A stretch of 64,000 nt of DNA from Gordionus sp. m RMFG-2023 (GCF_954871325.1 NC_088777.1:52018002-52082001), one strand, 5' to 3'. Shown: positions 1-12,217, numbered from the stretch's first letter. The notes: a model not told the origin generated them from the sequence alone. Numbers and translations: made by a program.

Positions 1-144
1 AATTGTACGAAATTACTTATTCACATATCAATTTGATATAGCAAATAATTTATCGCTAAATGTAGCGGTTGTTAAACAGCTCTTATTCATATCAATATGA
101 TATAGCAAATAATTTATCGCTAAATGTAGCGGTTGTTAAACAGC
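1..144. repeat. Tandem duplication, ~65-bp unit, two copies
   Basis: Two head-to-tail units (about 15-80 and 81-144) share a core with GATATAGCAAATAATTTATC and both end in GGTTGTTAAACAGCT. That ending is the outer end of MITE-1, so the duplication appears to include a MITE-1 terminus. The units differ by a few bases. Confidence 0.8.
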
Positions 145-302
145 TGGTTTTCGAGTCGACCTTTAAAAACGGCTAACTCAACATTTCATCTGTAAAAAAT
201 ATTACGCAAGCCTGAAGATTTTGTTCATAGAAGGAACAGAGGTCTAGATATATACAAGCGAAATTTCGAGGTTTAGGCAATATTTATTTTAAAAAAAATC
301 GG
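131..302 (+). mobile_element. MITE-1 copy, right end lost
   Basis: Begins GGTTGTTAAACAGCTGG and holds the family's core in order: the AAAAACGGCTAACTCAACAT arm, the CAAGCCTGAAGATTTTG stretch, and GCGAAATTTCGAGG. The right inverted arm is missing. It is followed by two tandem copies of a 19-bp GGCGCTTATTCAAAGTGG unit (about 300-340). Confidence 0.6.
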
Positions 303-428
303 GCGCTTATTCAAAGTGGGGGCGCTTATTCAAAGTGGAGAAATTTCGAGACTTCCGGTTTAAAAGGGGATTTGAATCCGGGCTGAACCTTAAAATTTGA
401 TTTCTTGTGTGGGGGGCCTCGAGAAAAA

Positions 429-709
429 TAGACTTACGATGCCATTCATTAAAAGGTGTTACATCAACGAAAAACAGCTGTGGACGCCATTTTGATTACC
501 CGATTAATAAAAAATTTTAAACGAGAGGCCAATCTATTCCTATGTCCGGCGCAAACTTTATTTACCTGATCATCGAGATAACAAGGAAGCAAGTTATCAA
601 TTTAATAGTAGTTTTTAAATTGAGAATAATTTAGTATATTGGTTCCAAAAAATGGCGGGTCCAGCTGATTTGTAATTCATCGACGCTTTCAAGTTGCATC
701 GTCAGTCTA
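429..709. mobile_element. MITE-5 copy 1 (TA-flanked, Tc1/mariner-like)
   Basis: Ends in inverted sequence (left TAGACTTACGATGCCATTCA; right complement of CATCGTCAGTCTA) and matches 49678-49981 along its length, including the GATCATCGAGATAA..AAGGAAGCAAGTTATCAA core. Both ends carry TA, as expected for a Tc1/mariner-type target site. There is no coding capacity. Confidence 0.65.
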
Positions 710-1240
710 GGTGTCATTATAGGTCATTGCCTCTCGTCGACATCTGTTTATAATCCCCTCCCCGGCCCCATGGGAATAGATTCATATGAGACAGTTACAA
801 GATGGATGAACCACTTATATATATATATGGGATAACTGATAATATAGATAGAAAGTTCTGGAATATGATTATTTATTTTTTTTATTAAATATAAACAATA
901 GTTTAAATAAAAATAAGAATTTTTTTTTATAGCGGTTAGGGGTTATCTCATTTTAAAATATTCCATACAAAAAGGTTCCCTAATTTAAACAGGTTCATTT
1001 CCGTTTTGCGGTTCGGTCCGACACCCTTGACTTTGACATTGTTCCTAATTGAAAAGAAAGTATATAATATTTCCTTTCTGAATTGAAAAAAACTTGTTTT
1101 TTTGAAGATTATTTTTCTTATAGTTGCATTATTAGTAAAAAAAAAAAATCCCGTCGGTAATTTATGGGGTTAGAAATCCCATTTCGAAAATTTTTTTCTT
1201 ACTGTCAGAAACTTAAATTATTTTTTTCTTCTTAGGTTCC
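710..1240. other. A+T-rich DNA without recognisable gene
   Basis: Long A and T runs, a short TA repeat near 820 and a small GC patch at 980-1025 (TTTGCGGTTCGGTCCGAC) that resembles the sub-terminal sequence of hAT-like elements elsewhere in the window. I see no exon or open frame worth calling. Confidence 0.5.
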
Positions 1241-1465
1241 GTGAAATTTCGACTGTGAGTTAGGATCATCCAACGGGAGTGTCGCGCTATTTAAAATCTC
1301 CGAGCCTTTTTAAGTCAACATAAATATTCATTGCCCATATAATTAAATTACTTCACACATTAGCCATCGAGAATGCCCCAGCGGAGGGGAGGAGGCTATG
1401 CCTAATAGCGTCTTTCTTTCTTTCTTTCTTTCAATTTTTCTTTCTTTTCTTTTCTTTCTTTCACA
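1240..1465. repeat. Possible retroposon 3' tail ending in (CTTT)n
   Basis: A more balanced segment ends in GGGAGGAGGCTATGCCTAAT and then a (TTTC)n run at 1410-1464. A unique 3' end followed by a simple repeat is the usual look of a SINE or truncated LINE tail. I find no second copy in the window, so the family is unknown. Confidence 0.35.
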
Positions 1466-3359
1466 TAATTTTAAATATGTTTTTGCATTATTATCTTTTT
1501 AAACAGATATTAAAAGAAACTAGATAATTATCATTTAATATATCTCCTAAATTTTCAAAATATGTGTCGAATTAAGTGCGAAAATATTAAATTTCAATAA
1601 TGAGGAAGAAGGAATAAACATCTAAATCGGTGCCTTGCCGACCCCGGGTTTGAACCCAGGGTCTGAATCCCGGGTCCCGTTTCATTCGATTTTTCTTTAA
1701 ACTCTTACCACCACCGCCACTTTCTAACCACCCCCCCCCCTCCACATTTTAAGATTTAAACTCCATCAAATGGTTGAGATGTGTTTATATTTTTATTTCG
1801 ACACTTTTATAAATATATATAAAAATTAGATGTATGTATATACATAAAAAAACTTATTAATTATTATATTATATAATAATTTATATTTTAAAAAAATATA
1901 TATATGCAAAATTATAATTGTTGAACTTTTATTTTTTGTAAAATTAAAATTTTATAACTCCTATAAGTTTATAACGAAAAGGAAAGAATATTAAAAAAAA
2001 CTAAAAAAACTTTTGCAATCAAAATAAAGTTTTTTAAAAAAATACATACAATTTAACATGGTTTATATCGTCTAGTAAAGAGAGAGAAAGATAATCAAAA
2101 AAAACATATTTTTCAAAAATATTTGGAATTCTATCAAGTTATATATTAAAAAAATTTTAAAAATCGAAATTGCGTTCAAAAATTTCTAAAAATGAACCTG
2201 AATTTTTCTAAACAAGACTAAGTAGTTTCATATAACGATATATTATATAAAATCTAAAAATTTCAATTTTGTTTTCGTAAATAAAAAGTTCTTACTTCTA
2301 TAGAAGATATCATTATTTACGAAATTTTAAAAAAAATATAAGTAAATCGAGACGTGCTCGAATTTCTAATTAGAGTTTTATTAAATTTTCTGGGGTCAAT
2401 TTGAGCCCTATCGCCAGTTTAATGACTGCTCAATTAGATCAAAAATTTCTAAAGGTCCTCTCAATCAAGTTTTTAAAACAATTTCTGAAAAAAAAAACAT
2501 TGTTCCTTTTTGGGAACTTATTTTAGTCGAACGGAACGTTAAACAAAATTCAATTATAAATTTCGTATAAATTTTATGCATTCATGTTTAATATATAAAA
2601 ATATTTTATAACAAGTCATTTCTTTATTATTTCAAAATGGCCGTTTTAAAAAGAATTCGAATATCGAAATTAGAGATCCGAAATCCGAAATCCGGGCCCA
2701 GCTAAAAGCTCCATAAAGTCTTGGGCAATCACATCCCTTCAACTCATTATTTGGGGCATCCTCTTCTTCGTTTACCTCCAACTTTCTAGTCTCGATATTT
2801 CTCCGCAATATCTTCCCGCCTCGTCTCTCTCCCTCCTTTCTGCCGCTCGACCCTACTCCGATTAAACGCTCAACAGCTAGCTTTACCGTTAAATAAATGA
2901 TTTATAAAATTTACAGTTTCCTCGAGTTGCAAAACTGTCAAATCATTTATATTGAAATTTATTCGATCGAAAGCTATGCAACCCTTTTTTCGTTGAATCT
3001 ACACCCCCCCCCCCCCCCATTTCACACACACACAGAAGCTGCTCTGAGAATAAGATAGTAATCATTGAAAATAAAGTATATGCCAGTTTGGATAGGCTAA
3101 TATTTTTTTTATGTTATTTAATAGAATCATTAAACTTATTTATATGTATTAATAATTACTAAGTTTTGTTTCCACTATAAATTTTTATAAGGATGCCTTT
3201 ATTTCGTAAAAAACATATAGAACTAAACTAATTCGTTATAAATAAGGTAATGAGGTTGGAGTTTAGTTAGTTTAATTTTTTAATAATAAAATATTAATTA
3301 TTATATGAATAAATATTTATATAATGGGCGCCAGGTATATAATAAATTTAAATATATAT
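1466..3359. other. A+T-rich intergenic stretch
   Basis: Mostly homopolymer-rich sequence with a C-rich run at about 3003-3020. A GC-balanced patch at 2669-2857 is open on the plus strand for about 62 codons with one hydrophobic segment but has no start codon. Its opposite strand has a few residues like the C-terminal KRRRGRPK block of LINEs. Neither is strong enough to call a gene. Confidence 0.4.
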
Positions 3360-3431
<72 letters not shown>

Positions 3432-3432
3432 T
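3360..3432. repeat. (CTTT)n microsatellite
   Basis: About 18 nearly perfect CTTT units. Similar arrays lie at 14549-14592 and 26332-26400, with the complementary purine version near 24412-24450. Confidence 0.95.
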
Positions 3433-3939
3433 ATATATGGAATCGTGAATTAATTTGCAAGATTTTAATCAAGAAATTTTTATTGTTTAATAAGCACACC
3501 TAATAATATTATACAAGTAGACATTTTTTTTTAAAAAAAGTTTGAATTCTTGCTTATAGTGTTGTTAAAAAGTCGAGTTCATCCGACTCCGACTCAGAGT
3601 CTCGAGTCGTTAGTCGACTAACTCAAGTCGTGAACTCAAATCGACTCGAATTATGAACTCAAGTTGATACAAGTCGTGAACTCAAGTTCACAAAATATTC
3701 GTCCTCTTTGAACTCGTCAACTTGACTTATATATAATTATTTATATTAAGTGTATATTTTTATTTTAAAAAAAAAGATTTAAAAATAAAACGAAAACAAA
3801 AAAAAGAATAGAAACACGAAAAAGGAAATGGAAAAATGTTATAAAAAGAATATAACGGCAGACTTTTTTGTTGTTAGAAAAATTAATATACAAATTTATA
3901 TTATTCGAATTTTTAAATTTATCAATTGATTAAGATGGG

Positions 3940-4772
3940 GGCCGAACTGTGCTGGCACGCAGCGCTTCGAACCGAACCGCTAAACCGGAAGAAACCGTTG
4001 CAAATTTTCTTAACCGTTAACCGAACCGTTATAAAGAAAATATAAAAAGGAGCGAACCGAACTATGTTAAAACCGGTTTTCATAACCGATAATTTTATAT
4101 TTGTTAAACCTTATAAATATGAAATTTTAATTTCCCTTAGGGGGGACAATTTATAAAATTCGCGATATCTTTTGCAAATTAGCCAAAATTTTCATATATC
4201 AATCTATACCAAGTTTATTATTTTTTTTAACTTTTATATACACAATTTAATAAGAGATTAGACAAATTACCAGTTAATTAGATAAGAAATAATCTTGCAC
4301 GGTTAAATTAAATAAGGAATTATAATCATATAAAATTTTATAAAGGATTTTTTTTTTCTCTATAAGATTCTTGTGTGTGGATTCGGAATCTCTCAATTTT
4401 AAATCATTTAATAAGGGAATTTTTAGATTTTGAAAATCTCATTTTACAGGAAATGGATTTAGGCATGTATAGTAAATTTCAGACAATTCTGCAACGAACT
4501 TTAGAAAACTACTCTTAATTTAAAATTAATTTTTATATGGAATTTTCATTATAAATTTTTTTTAAAAAAATACCAAATGTCTATGGCTGAAATTGGCTTA
4601 AATTTATAGGGTTAAATACTTTACACGTGATAGAATACATTTTCGGTTAAATCGGGTTTTAAAGTTAACGACTAACGGAATGAACCGAAAACCCGTTATA
4701 AATTCTAAACCAAACCGATACGAATGAACCGAACCGGTATACTTAACCGGTTCGAAGTCATCCTGGCATGGC
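3940..4772. mobile_element. hAT-like non-autonomous element with AACCG-rich ends
   Basis: The left end (CTTCGAACCGAACCGCTAAA) and right end (ACTTAACCGGTTCGAAGTC) are roughly inverted and carry repeated GAACCG/AACCGT words. Such sub-terminal repeats are typical of hAT elements, where they bind transposase. The interior is A+T-rich and non-coding. I could not find a clear 8-bp target duplication, so the exact ends are uncertain. Confidence 0.45.
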
Positions 4773-4827
4773 ACATCAGCATTTTTTTATGGTATTTTTG
4801 CAATATAAATTTTAGATTCGTCATTAG

Positions 4828-4976
4828 CAGAGTTTTTAAAGGATCTAGATATAAAAATGTAATATCTGTATCTGAATCTAGATAGATTTTTTGATTAAAA
4901 TATCTGTATCTAGATACTGTTTTAGACGATGTATCTATATCTAGATCCATTTAAATAGTATCTTTTAACAACTCTG
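4828..4976. mobile_element. MITE-4, 149 bp, with perfect 8-bp target duplication
   Basis: Starts CAGAGTTTTTAAAGGATCTA and ends TCTTTTAACAACTCTG, an inverted pair with the hAT-style CAG..CTG edges. It is flanked on both sides by GTCATTAG (4820-4827 and 4977-4984), an exact 8-bp duplication as hAT transposases make. The interior repeats TATCTGTATCTAGAT words. A shorter copy is at 40440-40524. Any reading frame across it is incidental. Confidence 0.85.
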
Positions 4977-5235
4977 GTCATTAGTATTAATGATGGATTA
5001 TTCGAAAGGTATGATATTTTAAACTAAAAGTTTGTGGATTCCTAACAAAAAAAATAAAGTCCGCACGTTCACAACAACAACAACGTCAAAAATTTGATTA
5101 TGTAGCATGGCAATGTGTGTATGTTAGATAATTTCTAATTTGAGTAAATTGATATGATGTCTAAAATTGCCTATTTTTTTTTTACAAAATAAACCTAGCT
5201 TAAATGTATAAATTATTTCGTCTTAATTTCTAAAC

Positions 5236-5880
5236 CAGGGGTAAACCCGAACCGTTAGACCGGTATTAACCGTCATTACTTAACCGAACCTAAATCGGAG
5301 TTGAACAGTTGATCAAGCTTTAAAAAAGAAGAAGGTATTGTGAACTGTTTTTTAACTTTTTTATAACCTCAACGTGTTTAAAGACAATTATAATTCGATT
5401 GATTAAGTAGTACAAGTCGTTTATATTTTTCCTTATATAGCTTATTTGATTATACCCTTACCCACCAATAGAAATGTTCCCAAGTATCAAATTTTAATTA
5501 TTTTTTTATTTCCCCCCCATATAGATAATAGTTACAATTTGAACAGAAGCGATTCTTGAAAATATTTATAATTGTAACGGCACTTTGATCAAAAATAAAA
5601 TTTTGTATCTGTATATTAGTGGTGTTCGATACAAAACAATAAAAAATAAAGTTAGCCATTTTATGTATGCGATTTTAAAAATTCGAAAGGTGTTCTTCTC
5701 TACTCTAATATATACTTAATTTATTTTAATAAATAGTTTTCAATTGATAAAAAAAAATTTATTAATATGTTTGAAAGAGTACGAATCTAACTTAAAAAAT
5801 TTTTTTTACAAACCGAACTTGAACCAGTACGTTTAAACGGATCGAACGGGTACTGATATTCGATAAGGTAAGGACCCCTG
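5236..5880. mobile_element. hAT-like element, CAGGGGT ends
   Basis: Begins CAGGGGTAAACCCGAACCG and ends AGGACCCCTG. The terminal 7 bp are inverted, and GAACCG/AACCGT repeats lie just inside both ends. It is 645 bp with no coding. The flanks (TTCTAAAC and TCTTAACT) match at only half the positions, so the target duplication is not established. Confidence 0.55.
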
Positions 5881-5889
5881 TCTTAACTC

Positions 5890-7357
5890 AAATACGCTCA
5901 ACAAATAACTATGCAAACATCGGTTCTTAGGATTACCTGATCAAATTAAGTATTATAAAAGTATCGGAAAGTTAAAATTTTAAAACAAAGCCGATTGTCA
6001 GGATCTGGATATTTATAATTCAAAGTTCTGAACCTAAACCTAAAAAAAATGGGATTCCTGGATATACATATTTTTCCAAAGTAACAGTTCTAGTTCCGGT
6101 TTTGAGGTTTATTAGACCCTGTTCCATAGGTACCCGTTTATAAAAATAGTTGAATATGAAGAAGAAGAAAAAAATTAAAAATTATAATAAGTTCAAACTT
6201 TTTTAAATCTGTTAGTCAAATGGTGTCAATTTCTCAAATTTAAATAAATGTTTTATTATAGTAGTTTTTTTGTATAAAAACTATGAATTTAACCAGAAAT
6301 GTGTTCTAACATGTTTAGAAAACTTATTATGCAATTGCTATCTATTGATCCAAAAGTTAGGGGCCTAAATTGTCTGGAAATCCCAAGGCAAGATACTAAA
6401 ACCTTCCATAATACATTTCCGTTTAAAATCGGCGTTTTTAAAAAAACATTTATCGTCACAATTTTTTGAAGAAAAAAAATTTTTTTTTAAAGATTTTGTC
6501 AGTTCTCCTTCTCCGGTGCAACGGATATCTACTTCCGGTTCTAAATGCCTATATAAAACTATCAAATTATTGATTCGTAACTAATATCTAAAATGAGTGC
6601 TTAATTTTAATAGGTTTATAATATATATAATAAATAATATTATACTATTTTTTATTATATAAAAAATTAACTCGTTACCAGATGCTAGGCGAACATCATG
6701 TAAGTAAACTCATTAAAATTACGGTAAAAAATATGTCTAAATTATTACTCATAAACTGGTAACAATTTCTATTTTTTTAAAAAAACCAATCGAATTTAAC
6801 TATTAGTATAAAAAAAATGAATGAAACATAATCATCGGAAATAGACCACAAACCAACTCTTTTTTAAAATATTGTATAAGCTTTTCTTTCGCATAATAGG
6901 ATAGGGTTGAAAATTTGCAATTAGAATAATGTGTAATAATTTTTGTTTTTAAGCATCCCTTTTTTCTAGATGTTAATAAAAGAACCGTGTTACTTAAAAT
7001 TCCAAAACTTAGAGAATTAGCGACAATTTGTTACTGAAAAAAAGGGATATAAATAAGTTTTTTACTTTAAGAAATGCCGCCAATTCTTAATAAATAAATC
7101 TTGAATCTGACAGTTCATTGAATTTATAAAAAAAAAAATTAACAATTGGGTTTAGGAGGGAGGGAAGGTATTTATAAATTTATTAATATAAAGATCCAAA
7201 AAAAAAGAATAATATATAAAAAGATATCAGTATTTTTTGACCCAGGGTTTAAAGATTGTTTGAATTATGATTCCTAAAATTGGCACCGACTTTTAAATTA
7301 TCAATCTTAGTTTTTTTTTTTTAAAATACCATCAATACCAAAGTATAATATCGTGAA
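5890..7357. other. A+T-rich intergenic stretch
   Basis: No exon, MITE end or coding signal recognised. If the claudin-like gene continues on the minus strand, its later exons would lie here, but I could not identify one. Confidence 0.4.
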
Positions 7358-7389
7358 TTATAAAGCATATTTATAGTGTTTTTTTTTAC

Positions 7390-7639
7390 CAAAAGGTCTT
7401 TTGTCGGGATAACACCAATGGAATAACCCTCTCGTCCGGTCTACTAACAATTTGGTGCGGTTAACCGAGTCGAGACCGCGGATTCCCGGATGTTGCCTCC
7501 TCAGGTCACTGATTATGTTGTTGTGGTGGACATCGTATTTGAGCCAGAAATCCGTGGCGAATCCGACAACTATACAGGTCACCGCCGTGAGCAGGAGCAA
7601 GGAGCCTAGCGATAGCAGAATCGCCGATTTGATGGACAT
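7390..7639 (-). CDS. Claudin/PMP22-like tetraspan protein, first exon
   Basis: An 83-codon first exon on the minus strand starts at ATG 7639 and ends at a donor read as TTTTG|GTAAAAAA. Residues 8-29 form a leucine-rich transmembrane helix. The following first extracellular loop has FATDFWLKYD and then RGLFHWCYP, spaced like the W..GLW..C signature of the claudin/PMP22/EMP/MP20 superfamily. Only one of the two loop cysteines is in this exon; the second would be encoded downstream. Members are four-helix membrane proteins of junctions or lens/glia-type membranes. Later exons were not found, so the assignment rests on topology plus one motif. Clarin-like or LHFPL-like proteins are alternatives. 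Confidence 0.55.
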
Positions 7640-8975
7640 GTTTGTATTTTAATATTCGACTCGTTTTTTTTTTTAAATATTCCCGATAAAAAGTTGCAGG
7701 GATTCCTTATCCTTTTATCAGTGGCGAATTTTTCTCGTTTCTCCTTTCTTTCTTTTATATATTTTTATTTTTTAAGTTTTTTTATTTTTCGAAAATTAAA
7801 ATAATTTTTCGACAATTTTTTCTTTAAAATTTATTTTTATTTTTACTTACTTATCCGAAAATAAAATTATAAAAAAGTAAAAATAAAATTATGAGAAAAT
7901 AATAAATAAATAAAAAAATTGATTAATATTCAAGGATAATAAATATATATAATTTATATATTTTTTTTGTATATAGGAATGAGGAATGAAAATGAATAAT
8001 TAATTATATAATATTATATAGATAGATATTTTTTTTTACATATAAATTAAGCTTGAGCGATTTGTTTTATATATATTTTGTTTTTAAAATTGAGACGATT
8101 AGACCGCGCGTATTAGTTAAAAAAGGAATTCCGTAAAAATTCTTTATTCCGGAAAATTTTCCTAAAATAAAGAAAGAATGATTATGATTGAGAATAAAGT
8201 CGAATCCAAGCTAAGAAGAATGCTTTAAAATAAAAAAATCTTTGGTGCGTATATTGGGAATTATCATCATTTTAAAGAATAATCTTCATTTTTTTTTCGA
8301 ATTACATCATTATACCAATTATATAAGTTGGACAAAGTTATTTTTTTTAAATTTATAATTTTTATTTAATTTTAATATTTATGTTTGTTTTATATTAAAA
8401 ATATAATCATAAAATTTTAAAATTAAAGGTAAATAAAATAAAGTAATTTTTTTTTTATAATGGGGTCAGTAAATAGATAAATAAAAATAATAACTTATTT
8501 TTTATTTTATTTTGCACAGTATGTTATATATTTATATTTATTATAATAAAATAAAATAACATTATTTTATGATATTATATATTATTAATATATAGATTAT
8601 ATAAATTTCTCATGACATTTTTTTTTATGCACAAAATTTTTATCAATAAGAAATGAGACTTGTTGTCCAATTTTGATAATAAAATACAAATGATAAATTT
8701 TTAGAAAATTTTTTTTTTCATTATTTTTATATATATATATATTATATATTTTTTTTTTAAATATAAATTCATTTTATTATATTAGGAATATCATAGATAT
8801 ATATAAAACTATATCACAATTTTAAAATAATACTTTGAACGTTAAAAGTAAAACATATATACGTAATTTAAAAATATATATTAAAAATATCATGTAAACT
8901 ATTTGTAAATTAAAATCTGTATAATAAAAAAAAATATATATATATTGTATAGTAAATTAATTGTATGTTGTGTGG
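7640..8975. other. A+T-rich stretch upstream of the claudin-like exon
   Basis: Presumably holds the promoter and 5' leader of the minus-strand gene. I see poly-T and TA-rich sequence but no distinct core-promoter element. Confidence 0.3.
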
Positions 8976-9180
8976 GAGTAGGTCAAGAAAGAGAGCCGTG
9001 GATGGCAATCCAGTTAGATCTGCATATATCAATAGATATGCGCTGTCTGAGATAGAAGCCTTCCTGTGGGACACCAATGATGGCGCCGATTTTTTTAACA
9101 AGAGATTTGAAGAAAGTTAGGGCATGATTTCCAAAAAACCCGTTGTGTCGGATATGATTGGTATGAGATTGCAATTGGTT
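8976..9180 (-). mobile_element. LINE C-terminal remnant (same type as 50.8-52.9 kb)
   Basis: The minus strand reads ..FFKSLVKKIGAIIG then LRQRISIDICRSNW..IHGSL. This resembles the last residues of the RT polyprotein of a widespread invertebrate LINE type, which ends in a 'LYQRLSVAIQRGNAASVLGT'-like block. The piece is about 60 codons and lacks the RT itself. The assignment comes from recalled family patterns, not from an alignment. Confidence 0.45.
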
Positions 9181-9260
9181 AGGGAAGTGTATTTATTAAT
9201 TTTTAGAGTTTCAGCTCGCACGAATGAGTTGTTATTAAAGGAGGGAGCAAATCGGTCGAT

Positions 9261-9311
9261 GCGTAATATTATTCTAGATGAAATACTGAGTTAACCGTTT
9301 AACAACACTAG
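9261..9311 (-). mobile_element. MITE-1 terminal fragment
   Basis: Only the last ~50 bp of the family: a GCGTAATATTATTCTAGATG block, then GAGTTAACCGTTTAACAACA. It is a solo end. Confidence 0.7.
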
Positions 9312-9837
9312 TCGGCATAATAATGAAAATCAAAAGTGATAATATTTAAGGTTAAGGGTTACAAGTTTAAATATTTATGATATATGCAAAAAATTTTTAA
9401 GGAATTTGTTCCTTAGATTCACCATTTTTTAAAGAAAATTGCGTCCCTTTGGGGATCATTTTGTAAATGTTTGTGATTTATTAACCCTTTGTATGTATAA
9501 TGTTTTCGTAATGTAAAATAAATTAATGTTTTGTTTATCAATTTTGTTTTTTAATTATTATCAGATAATTTCATTTTATACCTTGTTGTTTACCCGTATT
9601 GCCCCCCCCATATTTTAATCGGGTATTTAAGTAATAATAAATAGTAAATAAATAAATAAATAATAATTTATGAATGAATAAATAATTCTTATAATATTAT
9701 AAAATATAAGTGAATATTATTATAAGTAAAGAGATAATAAGAAATAAACTTTTTCATTATTTATTTTCGGGACAAAGGCTTTGCCTACCGCCATTATTCG
9801 TTATAACTTTGTGATGTTCAAAAAATAATAATTTAAT

Positions 9838-10016
9838 CGGGTTCGGGTCGGGCCGGGTTGAGTCAAAAATTTAGTTTCGGGTCGGGCCGGGTTGAGTCAA
9901 AAAATTTAGTTTCGGGTCGGGCCGGGTTGAGTCAAAAAATTTAGTTTCGGGTCGGGCTCGGATAAAAAAATTTTTTTTAATAATTCGGGAGCTCAAAATC
10001 ACCTTGCAGACCTCTA
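9838..10016. repeat. GC-rich GGGTCGGGCC tandem, 3 x ~39 bp, in a hAT-like end
   Basis: Three near-identical units of a GGGTCGGGCCGGGTTGAGTC block plus an A/T-rich spacer, followed by a terminus ending GCAGACCTCTAG. Related GC-rich patches with GCAGATCAC- or GCAGACCTC-type ends occur at 11347-11440, 38885-39140, 40202-40768 and 43785-43910. I read them as sub-terminal arrays of one hAT-like superfamily. Confidence 0.6.
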
Positions 10017-10018
10017 GC

Positions 10019-10201
10019 GTAGAGTTGCCTAGTTTAAAAAAGTCCGATTTGGTTAGACTTTTTCAAAACGGTACATTTTAAGAATTTGGCTATATTATGT
10101 AAGCATCGATATTTTGGCAACAAAAGGATCTCCAAGCATTTCTGCATAACGTTATTTTGATTATAATCTTAATCTGGCCCTTGGCCCTTTAACAGCACTA
10201 G
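10019..10201. mobile_element. MITE-1, divergent copy
   Basis: Left end GTAGAGTTGCCTAGTTTAAA, a TCTCCAAGCATTTCTGC.. core and right end CCCTTTAACAGCACTAG follow the MITE-1 plan but are strongly diverged, like the copy at 44043-44216. These two may form an older subfamily. Confidence 0.5.
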
Positions 10202-10204
10202 TTC

Positions 10205-11930
10205 TAGCCATCTAATTTATATTTCCTCCATCGAATAATCTTCCTTACTTTCTTTCCCTTTATCCTTCTTAATTTCTCTTTTTTTTTTTACGCTATCTCC
10301 ATTATTTATCCTACCGTTCTTTCCTAAATTCTAATTTTTTAAATATCTTTAAAATTAATTTAGAAAAATGGTATTTTTTTTAAAGTTAATATTTACTCAA
10401 ATTAGAAATAAATTATTTTTTAAAAAAGTACACATTATTTTAGATAATTGTGAGCCAAAAATAAAGAGGGATATTATTTGGAAGCTATTTTTCGCAGCTT
10501 CATATATGGAATTATATAAAAATAAATAAATCTTTTTTTTTAAAAGATGTTTACAAACGTAATTAAAAATAAGATGAATTTAATATAATTCCTATTGAAC
10601 ATTGTAAGTAAAAGATCAAAAAAAAAGTTAGATTAAAAATTAAATTGATATTGATTGATAAACAAGTTATTAAGCCAAAAAAATAAATTAATTATAAAAT
10701 TATCTTTTTTTTCTGATAATAATAATCAAAAAGGTAAAAATAAAAAAATTAATAATATATGTTTAATTATATCAGATTATATTTTTTTTGTCATCGTTTT
10801 TAAGAGTTGGCAAATCTTTTATGTTTGTATTCAAGATTGATATCCTAAATTTTGTATTTTATTTATATAAAAAAAATAAATTTGGGTGCCATTTTCACGC
10901 TTTTTGGGATTTCTTTCAAAGCTCGAGGCTTGAAACTCTTAGAAACTGTGGTTAAGATTCTAATAACTCCTACGGTCCTTCTAGGAAGATATTACCGAAG
11001 ACCACATTTTATATATATATAAAAAATTTTTTTGCTAAACTCTGGTATTTTTAATCGGATTTTATTAAGATCTTTGTTGGTATATAACTCGCACCCCCCC
11101 CCCCCCCAGTGAGACAAACTTGGCCTCCATTTATATGAATTTAATAGCAGTGTAGAAAGGGGTAGGATTCCTATTTGATCTATATGGCCTGGTATATATC
11201 ATCTGTAGATTTTAATATTCCATTATATTCATATATATATATAATAATTCCATTCTTGTTCATCAAAGAAACAAATAATATTTTGGATTGTTTTTTTTAA
11301 TTTTATATAATGCGCAAATTTATGACCCATGAATATTTTTTTAAGAAAATTCGGGTCGAGCCGGGTCGGGCCGGGTCGGGCAAAACATTATAAAAAAATC
11401 CGGGCCGGCCCGGGCTCGAAAAATTACGATGCAGATTACTAATCTCAACTGTAAAATGAATCCGGTTTCCGTAAAGGATACGGAAAAAAAGTGAAAGAGT
11501 TAACATAAAGTTTTTTTTTACATGGATATATTTATAATTACTTCATTTTTTTTCCGTGATTATCGCTTAACTATATATCAATCTACGTGCTTCCCCTAAA
11601 TCAATGACATTTATCCCCCACCCCTAAATCTATCTGGCCTCTCACTTATATCATACTCCCTATCTAAATTTGCAAAAAAAAAAAAAATAGTAAATCAAAA
11701 TTTTAGCAACATAAAAACTAAATTGGCAAAAAAAAAAAACAGAAGAAAGACTGTAATAATTTGTTAAATTAGGTTTGTTTTTTTTTTTTGTTATAGCATA
11801 AGATTTTTGGTTAATTGATCTAAATAAATATACAATAAAATCACTTTAATATGATTATGTTATTTTTTATATATTTTTGGCAATATATTTTTTTTTTTTG
11901 ATTTATAATTATAATTAGCTAAAGGATTAC
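10205..11930. other. A+T-rich stretch with GC-rich hAT-like patch
   Basis: No supported gene. A segment at 10872-11022 is open on the plus strand for about 47 codons but has no start and no splice context. A GC-rich array at 11347-11440 ends ATGCAGATTACTA, the complement of a TAGTAATCTGCAT-type terminus. There is a C run at about 11093-11107. Confidence 0.4.
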
Positions 11931-11941
11931 GTAAATGCATT

Positions 11942-12046
11942 CTAGTGACTTCTTCCAAGTCTATGATCAAAAAAAATTTCAATTTCGATAAAGATCTTAG
12001 GGTCATATCCTCCCTCTCTCCCCCGCAGTAGAAATAATTCTGGGGT
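11942..12046 (-). CDS. Candidate exon, unknown product
   Basis: On the minus strand an acceptor-like TTCATCTACAG precedes a GC-balanced segment. In one phase it is open for 34 codons to a stop (TPELFLLRGREGGYDPK..). In another phase it continues further, to a possible donor at GTAATCC. It lies 3' of the candidate exon at 12218-12405, and an AAA|GTTGCC donor inside that exon would join it in phase 0. No family is recognised, and the competing frames mean low confidence. Confidence 0.25.
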   Translation of the reverse strand, partial: TPELFLLRGREGGYDPKIFIEIEIFFDHRLGRSH

Positions 12047-12217
12047 CTGTAGATGAATTACGAATATACTCTTTATATCTTTTTTATAATTTTCCAGAAG
12101 AATATTAGTAATAAAAATAAAATAAAAATTAACTTAAATAATATCATTAAAATATTTAAGAAGGTTTGAATGAAATAAATACAATATTGATATCATTTTT
12201 TTTTAGATTGGTAAGCA

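Noticed and set aside
1640-1690. tRNA-like GGGTTTGAACCC box
   Set aside because: No cloverleaf, A box or acceptor stem could be built; the GC patch is an imperfect palindrome.
2669-2857. 62-codon plus-strand frame with a hydrophobic stretch
   Set aside because: No ATG or splice context, and the opposite strand has a KRRRG..PK hint of a LINE; strand and nature unresolved.
3566-3725. MITE-1 copy
   Set aside because: Starts TAGTGTTGTTAAAAAGTCGA, but the rest is a simple array of GACTCGAACTC-like words without the MITE core; at most one end is shared.
7452-7652. Plus-strand 66-codon frame
   Set aside because: Antisense shadow of the claudin-like exon, which has a signature motif and splice donor on the minus strand.
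10872-11022. 47-codon plus-strand open segment (NLGAIFTLFGISFKARGLKL..)
   Set aside because: No start, splice site or family resemblance; a superficial likeness to LINE C-terminal text was not convincing.
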